Shown here piece by piece: positions 17,479 through 25,736 of a DNA stretch of 40,731 nucleotides. How positions within the stretch are numbered: the first letter of the stretch is position 1; each line of letters opens with the position of its first letter. The position numbers were made by a program, and so were the translations under genes. Below the pieces are notes generated by a model that ran no database searches, had not been told where the DNA came from, and was given only the letters and a program-made list of their open reading frames with translations. The stretch comes from an uncultured Propionibacterium sp. (GTDB lineage Bacteria; Actinomycetota; Actinomycetes; Propionibacteriales; Propionibacteriaceae). The DNA lies in NCBI GenBank assembly GCA_937867175.1, contig CALMKG010000038.1, positions 1 through 40,731 on the forward strand, read 5' to 3'.

Positions 17479-20028
17479 ATGTCGGTCCTCATTCCGAGCG
17501 TTGACAGGCGCTCATTCATGAAGTGGTCCGGCGCCGTGGCCGGTACGACGGCGCTGGTGGGGTCGGTCGCCTACATCGGCATGCCAGGCGCAACGTCTGC
17601 GTCCGCTGAGCCGGCAGAGGGCATGGCCGAGGTGGACAAGACCGTTTGGAGTGCTTGCACGGTCAACTGCGGATCGCGTTGCCCGGTTCGACTGCAGATC
17701 AAGGACGGAGTCATCGTCAGGGTTCTGGCGGACAACACCGGTAGCGACGAAATCGGTGGCCAGCAGGTGCGCGCCTGCGTGCGTGGCCGCTCCATCCGGC
17801 ATCGAATCTACAATCCCGACCGGCTGAAGACCCCGCTGAAGCGCAAGGAAGGCACCAAGCGCGGCGAGGGCCAGTGGGAGGAGATCTCCTGGGATCAGGC
17901 GCTCGACGAGATCGCCGACAAGATGAAACAGATCAAGGCCGAGCACGGCAACGAGGCCTTCTACATCAACTACGGTACTGGGACGCTGGGCGCCACGATG
18001 GCGTGCTCCTGGCCCCCTGACGGCACTGCCTTCGCCCGGCTGATGAACACCTGGGGTGGTTATCTGGACCACTACTCCGACTACTCGACCACCGAGATCA
18101 CCCAAGCCTATCCGTACTTCTATGGCTCCTGGGTGTCGAGCAACTCCTTCGACGACGCGAAGAACTCCCGCCTCCAGGTGATGTTTGGCAACAACCCGCT
18201 GGAGACCCGGATGTCCGGCGGCGGGCAACTGTTTGTCGCCCAGCAGACCAAGGAGGCATCCGGCGTCCGCACGATCGTGGTCGACCCGCGCATGAGCGAG
18301 ACCGCCGTCGCGCTGGCGGACGAGTGGGTGCCGATCCGCCCTGGCACCGACTCGGCGCTGATCGCCGCCATGATCTACGTGATGATCCAAGAAGGCACAC
18401 ACGACCAGGACTTCTTGGACAAGTACTGCATCGGTTTCGACGAGGATCACATGCCGCAGGGCGCGCCCGCGAACGCGTCCTACCGCAGCTACCTGGAGGG
18501 CAGGGGCCCGGACGGCATCAAGAAGACCCCGGACTGGGCTGCCGGCATCACGGGCATCCCGGCAGCTGCCATCCGGCGGCTGGCCCGGGAAATCGCGGAG
18601 GCGAAGCCCTGTGCGATCACCCAGGGTTGGGGCCCCCAGCGGCGGGCCAACGGCGAGAATGAGGCTCGGGCGATCTTCCTGCTGGCCTGCGCGACCGGCA
18701 ACGTCGGCCTTCCGGGCGGCGGTACCGGTGGACGCGAGGCTGCCGCGGGGCTATCCATCGTCCAGCCATTCAACTATGGCTTGCAGAACCCGTCGAACAA
18801 GATCATCTCGGTCTTCTCCTGGTTGGACGCCATCGACCACGGTCCCAAGATGGACACCTTCAACGCCGGCGTCGGCGAGAAGCCGGCGCCCGGGGTACGG
18901 GCGATCAAGGTTCCGGTCGATGAAGACGGCAATCCGACCAACATCAAACTGGACGTGCCGATCAAGATGGTCTGGCAGTACGGCGGCAACTCGATCGTCA
19001 ACCAGACCGGCGACAACAACAAGTCGGTTGAGATCCTGCAGGACGACTCGAAGTGCGAACTGATCGTCGACTGTGACATCCAGATGACGGTTTCGGCCCG
19101 CTACAGCGACTACGTCCTGCCGGGTACCTCGTCCGCCGAGGAGTTCGACCTGCATCCCGGCGAGAATGCCGGCCCGATGGCGTACGGCATCATCTCGGAG
19201 CAGGCGATAGAACCCATGTACGAGTGCCGGTCGATCTTCGACATCTGCACAGACCTGGCCAAGCGGCTGGGCACCGAACAGGCGTACACCGAGGGCAAGG
19301 ATCGTGAGCAGTGGCTGCGCGAGGCCGTCGAGTTGTCCCGGGTCGGGGACCCCGACATCCCGGACTACGACACCTGGAAGCAGATGGGTCTGTACCGCAA
19401 GAACGCTGGCCCGGTCATCCCGCTGGCCGACTTCCGCGCCGATCCGCAGGCCAAGCCGATGGACACCCCATCGGGCAAGATCGAGATCTACTCGAGCCGG
19501 TTGGCGGCGATGGCCCAGAAGTGGACGTTCGGTGACTTCCGGCCCGAGCTGCCCGGCGATGTGCTCAAGCCCCTGCCCGAGTACGTGGCCACTTGGGAGG
19601 GCGCCGAAGATGCCATGAGCAACGAGAAGTACCCGTTGCAGATCATCGGGCACCACTTCAAGGCCCGGACCCACTCCACCTATGGCAACGTCGACTGGCT
19701 GCGGGAGGCCCACCACCAAGTGCTGTGGATCAACCCGATCGACGCGGCCGAGCGTGGCATCGCCAATGGTGACCAGGTCTTCGTCTACAACGACCGCGGC
19801 ACCGTCCGGATTGAGGCCCGGGTGACCGAGCGCATCGCGCCCGGTGTCCTTTCGCTGCCGCAGGGCGCCTGGTACCGGCCCACTGACGAGGCCGGGCCGC
19901 CGGGCGCCAACCCGGACGTGCCGGTCGATGCCGCTGGCTCGGTCAACTCGCTGACCTCCCTGCACCCTTCGCCGCTGGCGAAGGGGAACGCGGTCCACAC
20001 CACCATCGTCCAGGTTCAGAAGGTTTAG
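17479..20028 (+). CDS. dmsA: DMSO reductase family catalytic subunit, set 1
   Basis: 849 residues with strong similarity to E. coli DmsA over its length. Tat signal DRRSFMKW then a hydrophobic stretch shows export folded to the outer face. The FS0 cluster motif is CTVNCGSRCP plus RACVRGRS. The Mo-ligand region reads ATMACSWPPDGT, with Ser177 at the position of E. coli Ser176. Further pterin-site motifs: FGNNPLETRMSGGG, PRMSETAVALADEW, TQGWGPQRRANGE. It reduces DMSO or other S- or N-oxides with electrons from DmsB. The ATG at 17479 has GAGAGGGG upstream. Codon use is normal for the window, unlike its partners dmsB and dmsC. Confidence 0.93.
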   Translation: MSVLIPSVDRRSFMKWSGAVAGTTALVGSVAYIGMPGATSASAEPAEGMAEVDKTVWSACTVNCGSRCPVRLQIKDGVIVRVLADNTGSDEIGGQQVRACVRGRSIRHRIYNPDRLKTPLKRKEGTKRGEGQWEEISWDQALDEIADKMKQIKAEHGNEAFYINYGTGTLGATMACSWPPDGTAFARLMNTWGGYLDHYSDYSTTEITQAYPYFYGSWVSSNSFDDAKNSRLQVMFGNNPLETRMSGGGQLFVAQQTKEASGVRTIVVDPRMSETAVALADEWVPIRPGTDSALIAAMIYVMIQEGTHDQDFLDKYCIGFDEDHMPQGAPANASYRSYLEGRGPDGIKKTPDWAAGITGIPAAAIRRLAREIAEAKPCAITQGWGPQRRANGENEARAIFLLACATGNVGLPGGGTGGREAAAGLSIVQPFNYGLQNPSNKIISVFSWLDAIDHGPKMDTFNAGVGEKPAPGVRAIKVPVDEDGNPTNIKLDVPIKMVWQYGGNSIVNQTGDNNKSVEILQDDSKCELIVDCDIQMTVSARYSDYVLPGTSSAEEFDLHPGENAGPMAYGIISEQAIEPMYECRSIFDICTDLAKRLGTEQAYTEGKDREQWLREAVELSRVGDPDIPDYDTWKQMGLYRKNAGPVIPLADFRADPQAKPMDTPSGKIEIYSSRLAAMAQKWTFGDFRPELPGDVLKPLPEYVATWEGAEDAMSNEKYPLQIIGHHFKARTHSTYGNVDWLREAHHQVLWINPIDAAERGIANGDQVFVYNDRGTVRIEARVTERIAPGVLSLPQGAWYRPTDEAGPPGANPDVPVDAAGSVNSLTSLHPSPLAKGNAVHTTIVQVQKV

Positions 20029-20037
20029 GGGTGAATT

Positions 20038-20658
20038 GTGTCTGAGCGTTTGGGTTTTTATTTTGATCAGTCGTTGTGTACTGGTTGTAAGGCTTGTCAG
20101 ATTGCCTGCAAGGATAAGCATGATACGCCGGTGGGTGTGAATTGGCGGCGTGTGGTGGAGTTTTCGGGTGGTTCTTGGCAGGTGGTGGGGGATACTTTTT
20201 CGCCGCGGGTGTTCGCCTATTACACGTCGGTGGCGTGTAATCATTGTGAGGATCCGATTTGTGTGCGGGTGTGTCCGACGACGGCGATGACGGTTCGTGC
20301 TGACGGCACGATTTTTGTTGATGATTCGAAGTGCGTTGGTTGTCGTTATTGTGAGTGGGCGTGCCCCTATTCGGCTCCGCAGTTCAATGTCGAGACGGGG
20401 CATATGTCGAAGTGTGATTTGTGTTTTGACTATCGGCAGGAGGGGTTGACTCCGGCGTGTGTGGCGGCGTGTCCGTCGCGGGCGTTGGATTGGGGTCCGT
20501 TGGCTGAGTTGGAGGCGAGGTATCCGGGTGGTGTGAGGTCGGTGGCGCCGTTGCCTGATCCGTCGATCACTGAGCCGAATCTGTTGGTCAGACCGCATCG
20601 TGATGCGCAGCCGGTGGGTTCGGGTGTTGGTTCGATCGCGAACCCGAAGGAGGTTTGA
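20038..20658 (+). CDS. dmsB: DMSO reductase electron-transfer subunit DmsB, set 1, atypical codon use
   Basis: 206 residues. Four ferredoxin-type Cys groups are complete: CTGCKACQIAC, CNHCEDPICVRVCP, CVGCRYCEWACP and CDLCFDY...CVAACP, enough for four [4Fe-4S] clusters carrying electrons from DmsC to DmsA. The protein is close to DmsB of set 2 (roughly three quarters identical by eye). The coding is striking: in the first 50 codons, 24 end in T, 24 in G and 2 in C. In the first 50 of set 2 dmsB, 27 end in C and 4 in T. GTG start at 20038, nine bases after dmsA. Confidence 0.95.
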   Translation: MSERLGFYFDQSLCTGCKACQIACKDKHDTPVGVNWRRVVEFSGGSWQVVGDTFSPRVFAYYTSVACNHCEDPICVRVCPTTAMTVRADGTIFVDDSKCVGCRYCEWACPYSAPQFNVETGHMSKCDLCFDYRQEGLTPACVAACPSRALDWGPLAELEARYPGGVRSVAPLPDPSITEPNLLVRPHRDAQPVGSGVGSIANPKEV

Positions 20659-20660
20659 TC

Positions 20661-21665
20661 GTGGCTGTTGGTGAGTTGCCGATGATTTTGTTCACGGTTG
20701 TTTCGCAGATGTGTGTGGGTGCTTTTGTGGTGCTTGGTTTGGTGCAGACAGTGGGTGGGGTGAGGTATTCGTCCAGGGTGGTGGATCGGTTGGCCGATCC
20801 GGCGCTGTTTGCGCTTGGCCCGGCGATGGTGGCTGGCTTGGTTGCGTCGATGTTTCATATGCATGATGTGGGGAACACGCTGAATGTTGTTCGGCATTGG
20901 CAGTCGTCGTGGTTGAGTCGGGAGATCATTTTTGGGGTCGGGTTCGCTGGTTTGGGGTTCTTGTTCTTCTTGTTGCAGGTGTTGAAGATCGGTTCGCCGG
21001 TGTTGCGTCGGGTGTTGGCGGTGGTGACGGCGTTGTTCGGGGTTGGTTTGGTGGTTTCGCAGGTGATGATTTATTACTCGCTGGTGACCGTGCCGGCGTG
21101 GAATTCGTGGGCGACGTGGGTGCAGTTCTTTGGTACGGCGTTGTTGTTGGGGGCGTTGGCGGTTGGGACGGCGTTCGTGTTGGTGATGGGGCGTCGGCAG
21201 AAGCGGGTGGTTGGTTCGCAGGGCGTGGCGGTGGGTGAGGGCGGGTCGTACGGTCAGCGGTTGAGGGCTTTCTTTGCTGATCGGGAGGTTGATGATCCGC
21301 AGACTGCTGGGCAGGTGGCGGAGTTGCTGGTTGGCAGTGTGCGGGGTTGTGTGGTGGGTGCGGTGTTGGTGGCGGGTGTGTTGTTGGTTTCGATGCCGGT
21401 TTATGTGTCGGGGTTGGCTGGTTTGGGTGAGGTTGGTTTGGTTTCGGCGGCGCATTACGGGGCTGGTTTCGCGGTGATGCGGTTCGGGTTGTTGGTGTTG
21501 GGTGCGTTCTTGCTCGGTGTGATGGCGTTCTATTACGCGGGGTTCGGGACGAAGAAGTTGCCGGTGTTGGGGTTCTTGATGGTCAGTTCGTTTGTTTTGG
21601 TGTTCATCGGTGAGTTGATGGGCCGGGCGTTGTTCTACGAGGTGATGGTCCGCGTCGGCGTCTGA
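20661..21665 (+). CDS. dmsC: DMSO reductase membrane anchor DmsC, set 1, atypical codon use
   Basis: 334 residues with about eight hydrophobic helices. DmsC anchors DmsAB and oxidises menaquinol. His66 in MFHMHD and Glu88 in WLSREI are 22 residues apart, as are His65 and Glu87, the quinol-site residues of E. coli DmsC. I choose the GTG at 20661 (AAGGAGG eight bases upstream; product MAVGELPM matches MNVAELPM of set 2) over a TTG two codons earlier. As in dmsB of this set, codons end in G or T (TTG, GTG, GGT, TCG) with C avoided until the last few codons (GTC CGC GTC GGC GTC), which return to the local style. Confidence 0.93.
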   Translation: MAVGELPMILFTVVSQMCVGAFVVLGLVQTVGGVRYSSRVVDRLADPALFALGPAMVAGLVASMFHMHDVGNTLNVVRHWQSSWLSREIIFGVGFAGLGFLFFLLQVLKIGSPVLRRVLAVVTALFGVGLVVSQVMIYYSLVTVPAWNSWATWVQFFGTALLLGALAVGTAFVLVMGRRQKRVVGSQGVAVGEGGSYGQRLRAFFADREVDDPQTAGQVAELLVGSVRGCVVGAVLVAGVLLVSMPVYVSGLAGLGEVGLVSAAHYGAGFAVMRFGLLVLGAFLLGVMAFYYAGFGTKKLPVLGFLMVSSFVLVFIGELMGRALFYEVMVRVGV

Positions 21666-21675
21666 AACCCGCAAA

Positions 21676-22578
21676 ATGTCAGCCTCGACCGAACAGAAGC
21701 GCTCGCCCGGGCATTCGCTGCTGCTGTGGGCAACTCGTGAGGAGCGAGCGGGCACGGTGCGGTTGATCTGCGCGGAGGCGTCCGAACGGGTGCTCGCCGG
21801 CCGGGACGAGACCGTCGTTGCCTGGCGAGGCTGCCTTGACGACCTGCCCCGGGCGCTGCCTTTTGAACTGCTGAGCCTCGGAGTGGGGCGCGTGGTGCTC
21901 GACCTGACGGACTGCGGTGGCCCGTGGCGCACGGAGTGGTCGGAATTGGCGCTGGTCGCCGGCGTCACTGACCGGCTTCAGGTCGCCGGCGAACCACCGG
22001 CAGATGCCAAGCGCCCCAAGCAGGTGCTCGACGCGGACGCCATGCCGGTACTGCGGCGGCGCTCGATCTTCGGCTTGGGTGGTGTGCCGGACGAGCAGAC
22101 GCCCGGGCTGCCGGATCACGGCAGCCCACAGCAGCGCCTGCGCACCGTGATCCGCAAGCTCGCAGGCGACCACGGGCAAGCACCCGAACCGCCCGCCGCC
22201 GGATGGTCGTCCGGTGCGCTCGACCTCGTCAGCGAAGGCTGCACGGCGTGCCGGGTCTGCGTCCAGAGCTGCCCGACCGATGCCTTGGCTCTGCAAACCG
22301 CCGGACGGCGCGCCGGACTCGGTTTCGACCCCAGTCTGTGCATCGGATGTGGCAAATGCGTTGTGGTCTGCGTCCCGAAAGCCCTGAACGAACGTGGTCG
22401 CCTCGGCCCGCCCGCTCTGCTTGGTGAGCCGGTCCTGCTCGAACTGTTCGAGGTGCGGGCCTGTTCCCGCTGTCTGACGCCGTTTCGCGGAACCGGTGAG
22501 CACTGCCCGGTCTGCACCTATCGGGTGCAAAACCCCTTCGGCTCCACCATGCCGCCCGGCTGGGGGCCGTCGACCTGA
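21676..22578 (+). CDS. Ferredoxin-like protein with degenerate N-terminal domain and zinc-ribbon tail
   Basis: 300 residues, ten bases after dmsC. Middle to C-terminal: two [4Fe-4S] motifs, CTACRVCVQSCP and CIGCGKCVVVCVP, then a CxxC...CxxC pair (CSRCLTPFRGTGEHCPVC) that looks like a zinc ribbon. The N-terminal 130 residues resemble a worn MvhD/FlpD-type domain (VRLICAEAS, VAWRGCLDDLP, LSLGVGRVVLDLTDC), where redox partners dock. I know no characterised equivalent. Position inside the locus suggests an electron donor, or a maturation factor for the reductases. Codon use returns to the local high-GC3 style. No ribosome site is evident, so translational coupling is likely. Confidence 0.75.
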   Translation: MSASTEQKRSPGHSLLLWATREERAGTVRLICAEASERVLAGRDETVVAWRGCLDDLPRALPFELLSLGVGRVVLDLTDCGGPWRTEWSELALVAGVTDRLQVAGEPPADAKRPKQVLDADAMPVLRRRSIFGLGGVPDEQTPGLPDHGSPQQRLRTVIRKLAGDHGQAPEPPAAGWSSGALDLVSEGCTACRVCVQSCPTDALALQTAGRRAGLGFDPSLCIGCGKCVVVCVPKALNERGRLGPPALLGEPVLLELFEVRACSRCLTPFRGTGEHCPVCTYRVQNPFGSTMPPGWGPST

Positions 22579-22616
22579 GCCATCCCCCCGGCGTGCCCCG
22601 GCTTCCGAAGATCCTG

Positions 22617-22636
22617 TAGGGTGCTCGGAATCCGAG
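22617..22636 (+). promoter_or_regulatory. Putative dmsA2 promoter with start-site palindrome
   Basis: TAGGGT (22617-22622) as a -10, followed at once by the perfect 13-base palindrome CTCGGAATCCGAG (22624-22636) around the expected transcription start. A regulator bound there would block initiation. The gene starts at 22658 after GGAG. Confidence 0.4.
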
Positions 22637-22657
22637 TGCAACTGAACGGAGCTCGAC

Positions 22658-25120
22658 ATGGGAGTCGGTTTCCTGGAGCAGGACTTGAGGCGTCGGTCCT
22701 TCCTGAAGTGGTCGTCCGCAGTGGCTGGCAGCGGCGCCTTGGTCGGTGTCGGGCTGAGTCTCACCGAGATGCCCGGTGTCGGCCCGCAGCAGGCGGCGGC
22801 CGCCGGCGACGGCATGGCAGATGCCGACCGGACGGTCTGGAGCGCGTGCGTGGTGAACTGCGGTTCACGCTGCCCCATCCGCCTCCAGATCAAGGACGGC
22901 ACGGTTGAGCGGGTGCTACCCGACAACACCGGTGACGACAGTTTGTTCAATCGTCAGATCCGGGCCTGCGTGCGCGGCCGCAACATGCGCCAACGCATCT
23001 ACAACCCCGACCGCATCAAGACTCCGCTGAAGCGGCGCGACGGCACCGAGCGCGGCGCCGGGCAGTGGGACGAGATCAGTTGGGACGAGGCCTTCGACCT
23101 GTTCGCAGAGAAGCTGAAGTACACCATCGACACCTACGGCAACGAGGCGGTCTTCAAGGTCTACGGTTCCGGTGTCTGGAACGCGCATCTGGGTACCTCC
23201 GGTGGCTGGGCCCGGCTGTTCAACCTGCTGGGCGGCTACCTGGGTTACTACAGCAACTACTCGTACTCACAGATCGGCACCATCACTCGGTTCCACTACG
23301 GCAACCCGGACGAGCAGATCTCCAACTCCTTCGAGGACTCCATCCAGCACGGCCGCATGCTCGTGCTCTGGGGCAACAACCCGCAGGAAACCCGGATGTC
23401 GGGTGGTGGTCTGGTGTTCACCTCGCTCGAGGCCGCCAAGACCGCTGGCCTCAAGATCGTGGTGGTCGACCCGCGCCATTCCGACTCGGTCTCGTTGCTC
23501 GCCGACGAATGGATTGCGCCCCGTCCGGGAACCGACGCGGCGCTGGTCGCCGGGTTGGTGCATCATCTGGTCGCCAACAACCTGCACGACCAGGAGTTCC
23601 TGGACAAGTACTGCATCGGTTTCGACGAGGAACACATGCCCCCGGGGGCGCCCGCGAACGCGTCCTACCGCAGCTACCTGGAAGGCAAGGGCCCGGACGG
23701 CATCGAGAAGACCCCGGAGTGGGCGTCGCGGATCACCGGGGTCCCCACCGAGGTGATCAAGAACTTCGCGTTCGAACTGGCCACTACCAAGCCGGTCAAC
23801 ATCGCCCAAGGCTGGGGACCGCAGCGCCACGCCAACGGCGAGAACCAGGCCCGTGCGATCTACCTGCTGTCCAACGTGCTCGGCCAGGTCGGCATCCCGG
23901 GCGGCGGCACCGGCGGCCGGGAAGGCTATTACTGGCCGCTGACGCAATGGTTCCCGGATGGCGAGAACAAGGTACCGGTGTCCATCTCGAACTTCGGCTG
24001 GACCGACGCCATCGACCACGGCCCCGAGATGACCGCCACCAAGGACGGCATCCGTGGTGCCGACCGGCTGAACGTCGGCATCAAGTTCATGCTGGAGTAC
24101 GGCGGCAACATGTTCGCCAGTCAGCACGCCGAGAACCTGTTGACCCGCGAGATCCTGCGGGATCAGTCCAAGTGCGAGTTCATCTGCGTGGTCGACAACC
24201 AGTTCACCGGCTCGGCGGAGCTGGCCGACTTGGTTCTGCCCGACACCACCACCGCCGAGCGCTGGGATCTCGCGCCCAGCGAGTACACCGGCGACATGGC
24301 ATACCTGATCATGTGCGAGAAGGCCATCGAGCCGCTCCATGACTCGCGTCCGGCCTACGAGATGGTCACCGAGATCTCGAAGCGCTTCGGGGTGCAGCAG
24401 GAGTTCACCGAGGGCCGTGACCTCGAGGGATGGGCTCGGTACCTGCACGAGGAGCTCAACCGCAAGGCGGTGCCAGGTATGCCGTCGTTCGACGACATGT
24501 TGTCGCTGGGCGTCTATCGCTACGCGAACCCTGAGGGCACGACGGTCGCACTCAAGAGCTTTCGGGACGATCCGGTCGCAAACCCGCTGGCCACGCCGTC
24601 GGGCAAGATCGAGATCTTCTCGGCGGAGCTCTACGAGATGTCACTGACCTGGGAGTTCCCCGGCGGCGACAAGGGTGACCGGGTGAGCGCGCTGCCCGAG
24701 TACATCGCCACCTGGGAGGGCGCGGAGGAGGCTCGCGAGCCTGACGCCAAGTACCCGATCCAGCTGATCGGCCACCACTACAAGGCGCGCACCCACTCGA
24801 CCTACGGAAACCTCACCAATCTGCAAGAGGCGCACCCACAGCTGGTCTGGGTGAACCAGTTTGACGCCGCCGACCGTGGCATCGCCGACGGCGACATCGT
24901 CGAGCTGTTCAACGATCGGGGACGCGTCCAGATCAGGGCAAAGGTGACCCCCAGGATCATGCCGGGTGTCGCCAGCCTGCCGCAGGGCGCCTGGATGAAG
25001 GTGGACGCCCAAGGCGTCGACCATGGGGGTTCGGTCAATGTGCTCTCGCGACTGCACCCCGCCCCCGTCTCCAAGGGCAACTGCCAGCACACCAGCCTCG
25101 TCCAGATCAAGAAGGTGTGA
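22658..25120 (+). CDS. dmsA: DMSO reductase family catalytic subunit, set 2
   Basis: 820 residues, DmsA family throughout. Tat motif RRRSFLKW, FS0 motif CVVNCGSRCP with RACVRGRN, and pterin motifs GNNPQETRMSGGG and AQGWGPQRHANGE. It differs from set 1 in the Mo-ligand loop: set 1 and E. coli have a SWPP motif, but here the segment is about five residues shorter and reads LGTSGGWARL, leaving Ser181 as the probable ligand. This suggests a different substrate (another S- or N-oxide, or an oxyanion). A 124-base stretch is nearly identical to set 1 while its flanks are not. It ends with GTGTGA, and dmsB overlaps. Confidence 0.93.
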   Translation: MGVGFLEQDLRRRSFLKWSSAVAGSGALVGVGLSLTEMPGVGPQQAAAAGDGMADADRTVWSACVVNCGSRCPIRLQIKDGTVERVLPDNTGDDSLFNRQIRACVRGRNMRQRIYNPDRIKTPLKRRDGTERGAGQWDEISWDEAFDLFAEKLKYTIDTYGNEAVFKVYGSGVWNAHLGTSGGWARLFNLLGGYLGYYSNYSYSQIGTITRFHYGNPDEQISNSFEDSIQHGRMLVLWGNNPQETRMSGGGLVFTSLEAAKTAGLKIVVVDPRHSDSVSLLADEWIAPRPGTDAALVAGLVHHLVANNLHDQEFLDKYCIGFDEEHMPPGAPANASYRSYLEGKGPDGIEKTPEWASRITGVPTEVIKNFAFELATTKPVNIAQGWGPQRHANGENQARAIYLLSNVLGQVGIPGGGTGGREGYYWPLTQWFPDGENKVPVSISNFGWTDAIDHGPEMTATKDGIRGADRLNVGIKFMLEYGGNMFASQHAENLLTREILRDQSKCEFICVVDNQFTGSAELADLVLPDTTTAERWDLAPSEYTGDMAYLIMCEKAIEPLHDSRPAYEMVTEISKRFGVQQEFTEGRDLEGWARYLHEELNRKAVPGMPSFDDMLSLGVYRYANPEGTTVALKSFRDDPVANPLATPSGKIEIFSAELYEMSLTWEFPGGDKGDRVSALPEYIATWEGAEEAREPDAKYPIQLIGHHYKARTHSTYGNLTNLQEAHPQLVWVNQFDAADRGIADGDIVELFNDRGRVQIRAKVTPRIMPGVASLPQGAWMKVDAQGVDHGGSVNVLSRLHPAPVSKGNCQHTSLVQIKKV

Positions 25121-25734
25121 CCGCCATGTACGGCTTCTACTTCGACCAAACCTTGTGCAACGGCTGCAAGGCATGCCAGATCGCCTGCAAGGACAAGCAC
25201 AACAATCCGCTCGGCGTGAACTGGCGGCGGGTCGTCGAGTACAGCGGTGGTTCGTGGCAGGTGGAAGGTGACACCGCTCGTCCCAGCGTTTTCAGCTACT
25301 ACACCTCGATGGCCTGCAACCACTGCGAGAATCCGATCTGCGTCACGGTCTGCCCGACGACGGCCATGACCCAGCGCGCGGACGGCACCGTCTACGTCGA
25401 CGACAGCAAGTGCGTCGGCTGCCGCTACTGCGAGTGGGCATGCCCCTACAGCGCCCCGCAGTTCAACGCGGAGACGGGCCACATGACCAAGTGCGACCTG
25501 TGCTTCGACTATCGCGAGTCCGGCCAGGCTCCGGCGTGTGTGGACGCCTGTCCGGCGCGCGCCCTGGATTGGGGCCCGATCGACGAGCTACGCGCAAAGT
25601 ACGGTGACCAGAACGCCTTCGAGCCGCTCCCGGACCCCTCGACAACGCGGCCGAACCTGGTCATCAAACCCCACCGCGATGCCCAACCCATCGGCCATGG
25701 CAGCGGGTTCATCGCCAACCGCCAGGAGATCTGA
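25117..25734 (+). CDS. dmsB: DMSO reductase electron-transfer subunit DmsB, set 2
   Basis: 205 residues with all 16 cluster cysteines: CNGCKACQIAC, CNHCENPICVTVCP, CVGCRYCEWACP and CDLCFDY...CVDACP. It passes electrons from DmsC to DmsA. I take the GTG at 25117, which overlaps the dmsA stop and gives MTAMYGF, close to MTTQYGF at the start of E. coli DmsB; the ATG at 25126 is the alternative. Codons are C- and G-ending as elsewhere in the window, which makes set 1 dmsB the odd one out. Confidence 0.95.
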   Translation: MTAMYGFYFDQTLCNGCKACQIACKDKHNNPLGVNWRRVVEYSGGSWQVEGDTARPSVFSYYTSMACNHCENPICVTVCPTTAMTQRADGTVYVDDSKCVGCRYCEWACPYSAPQFNAETGHMTKCDLCFDYRESGQAPACVDACPARALDWGPIDELRAKYGDQNAFEPLPDPSTTRPNLVIKPHRDAQPIGHGSGFIANRQEI

Positions 25735-25736
25735 CC

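Noticed and set aside
18751-20598. A 615-codon open frame antisense to dmsA1/dmsB1
   Set aside because: Shadow of real genes; low-complexity Arg-rich translation in the part opposite dmsB1.
20430-21968. A 512-codon open frame antisense to dmsB1-dmsC1
   Set aside because: It is Arg/His/Gln-rich and results from the G/T-rich sense strand, which lacks the triplets that would give antisense stops. No protein-like features.
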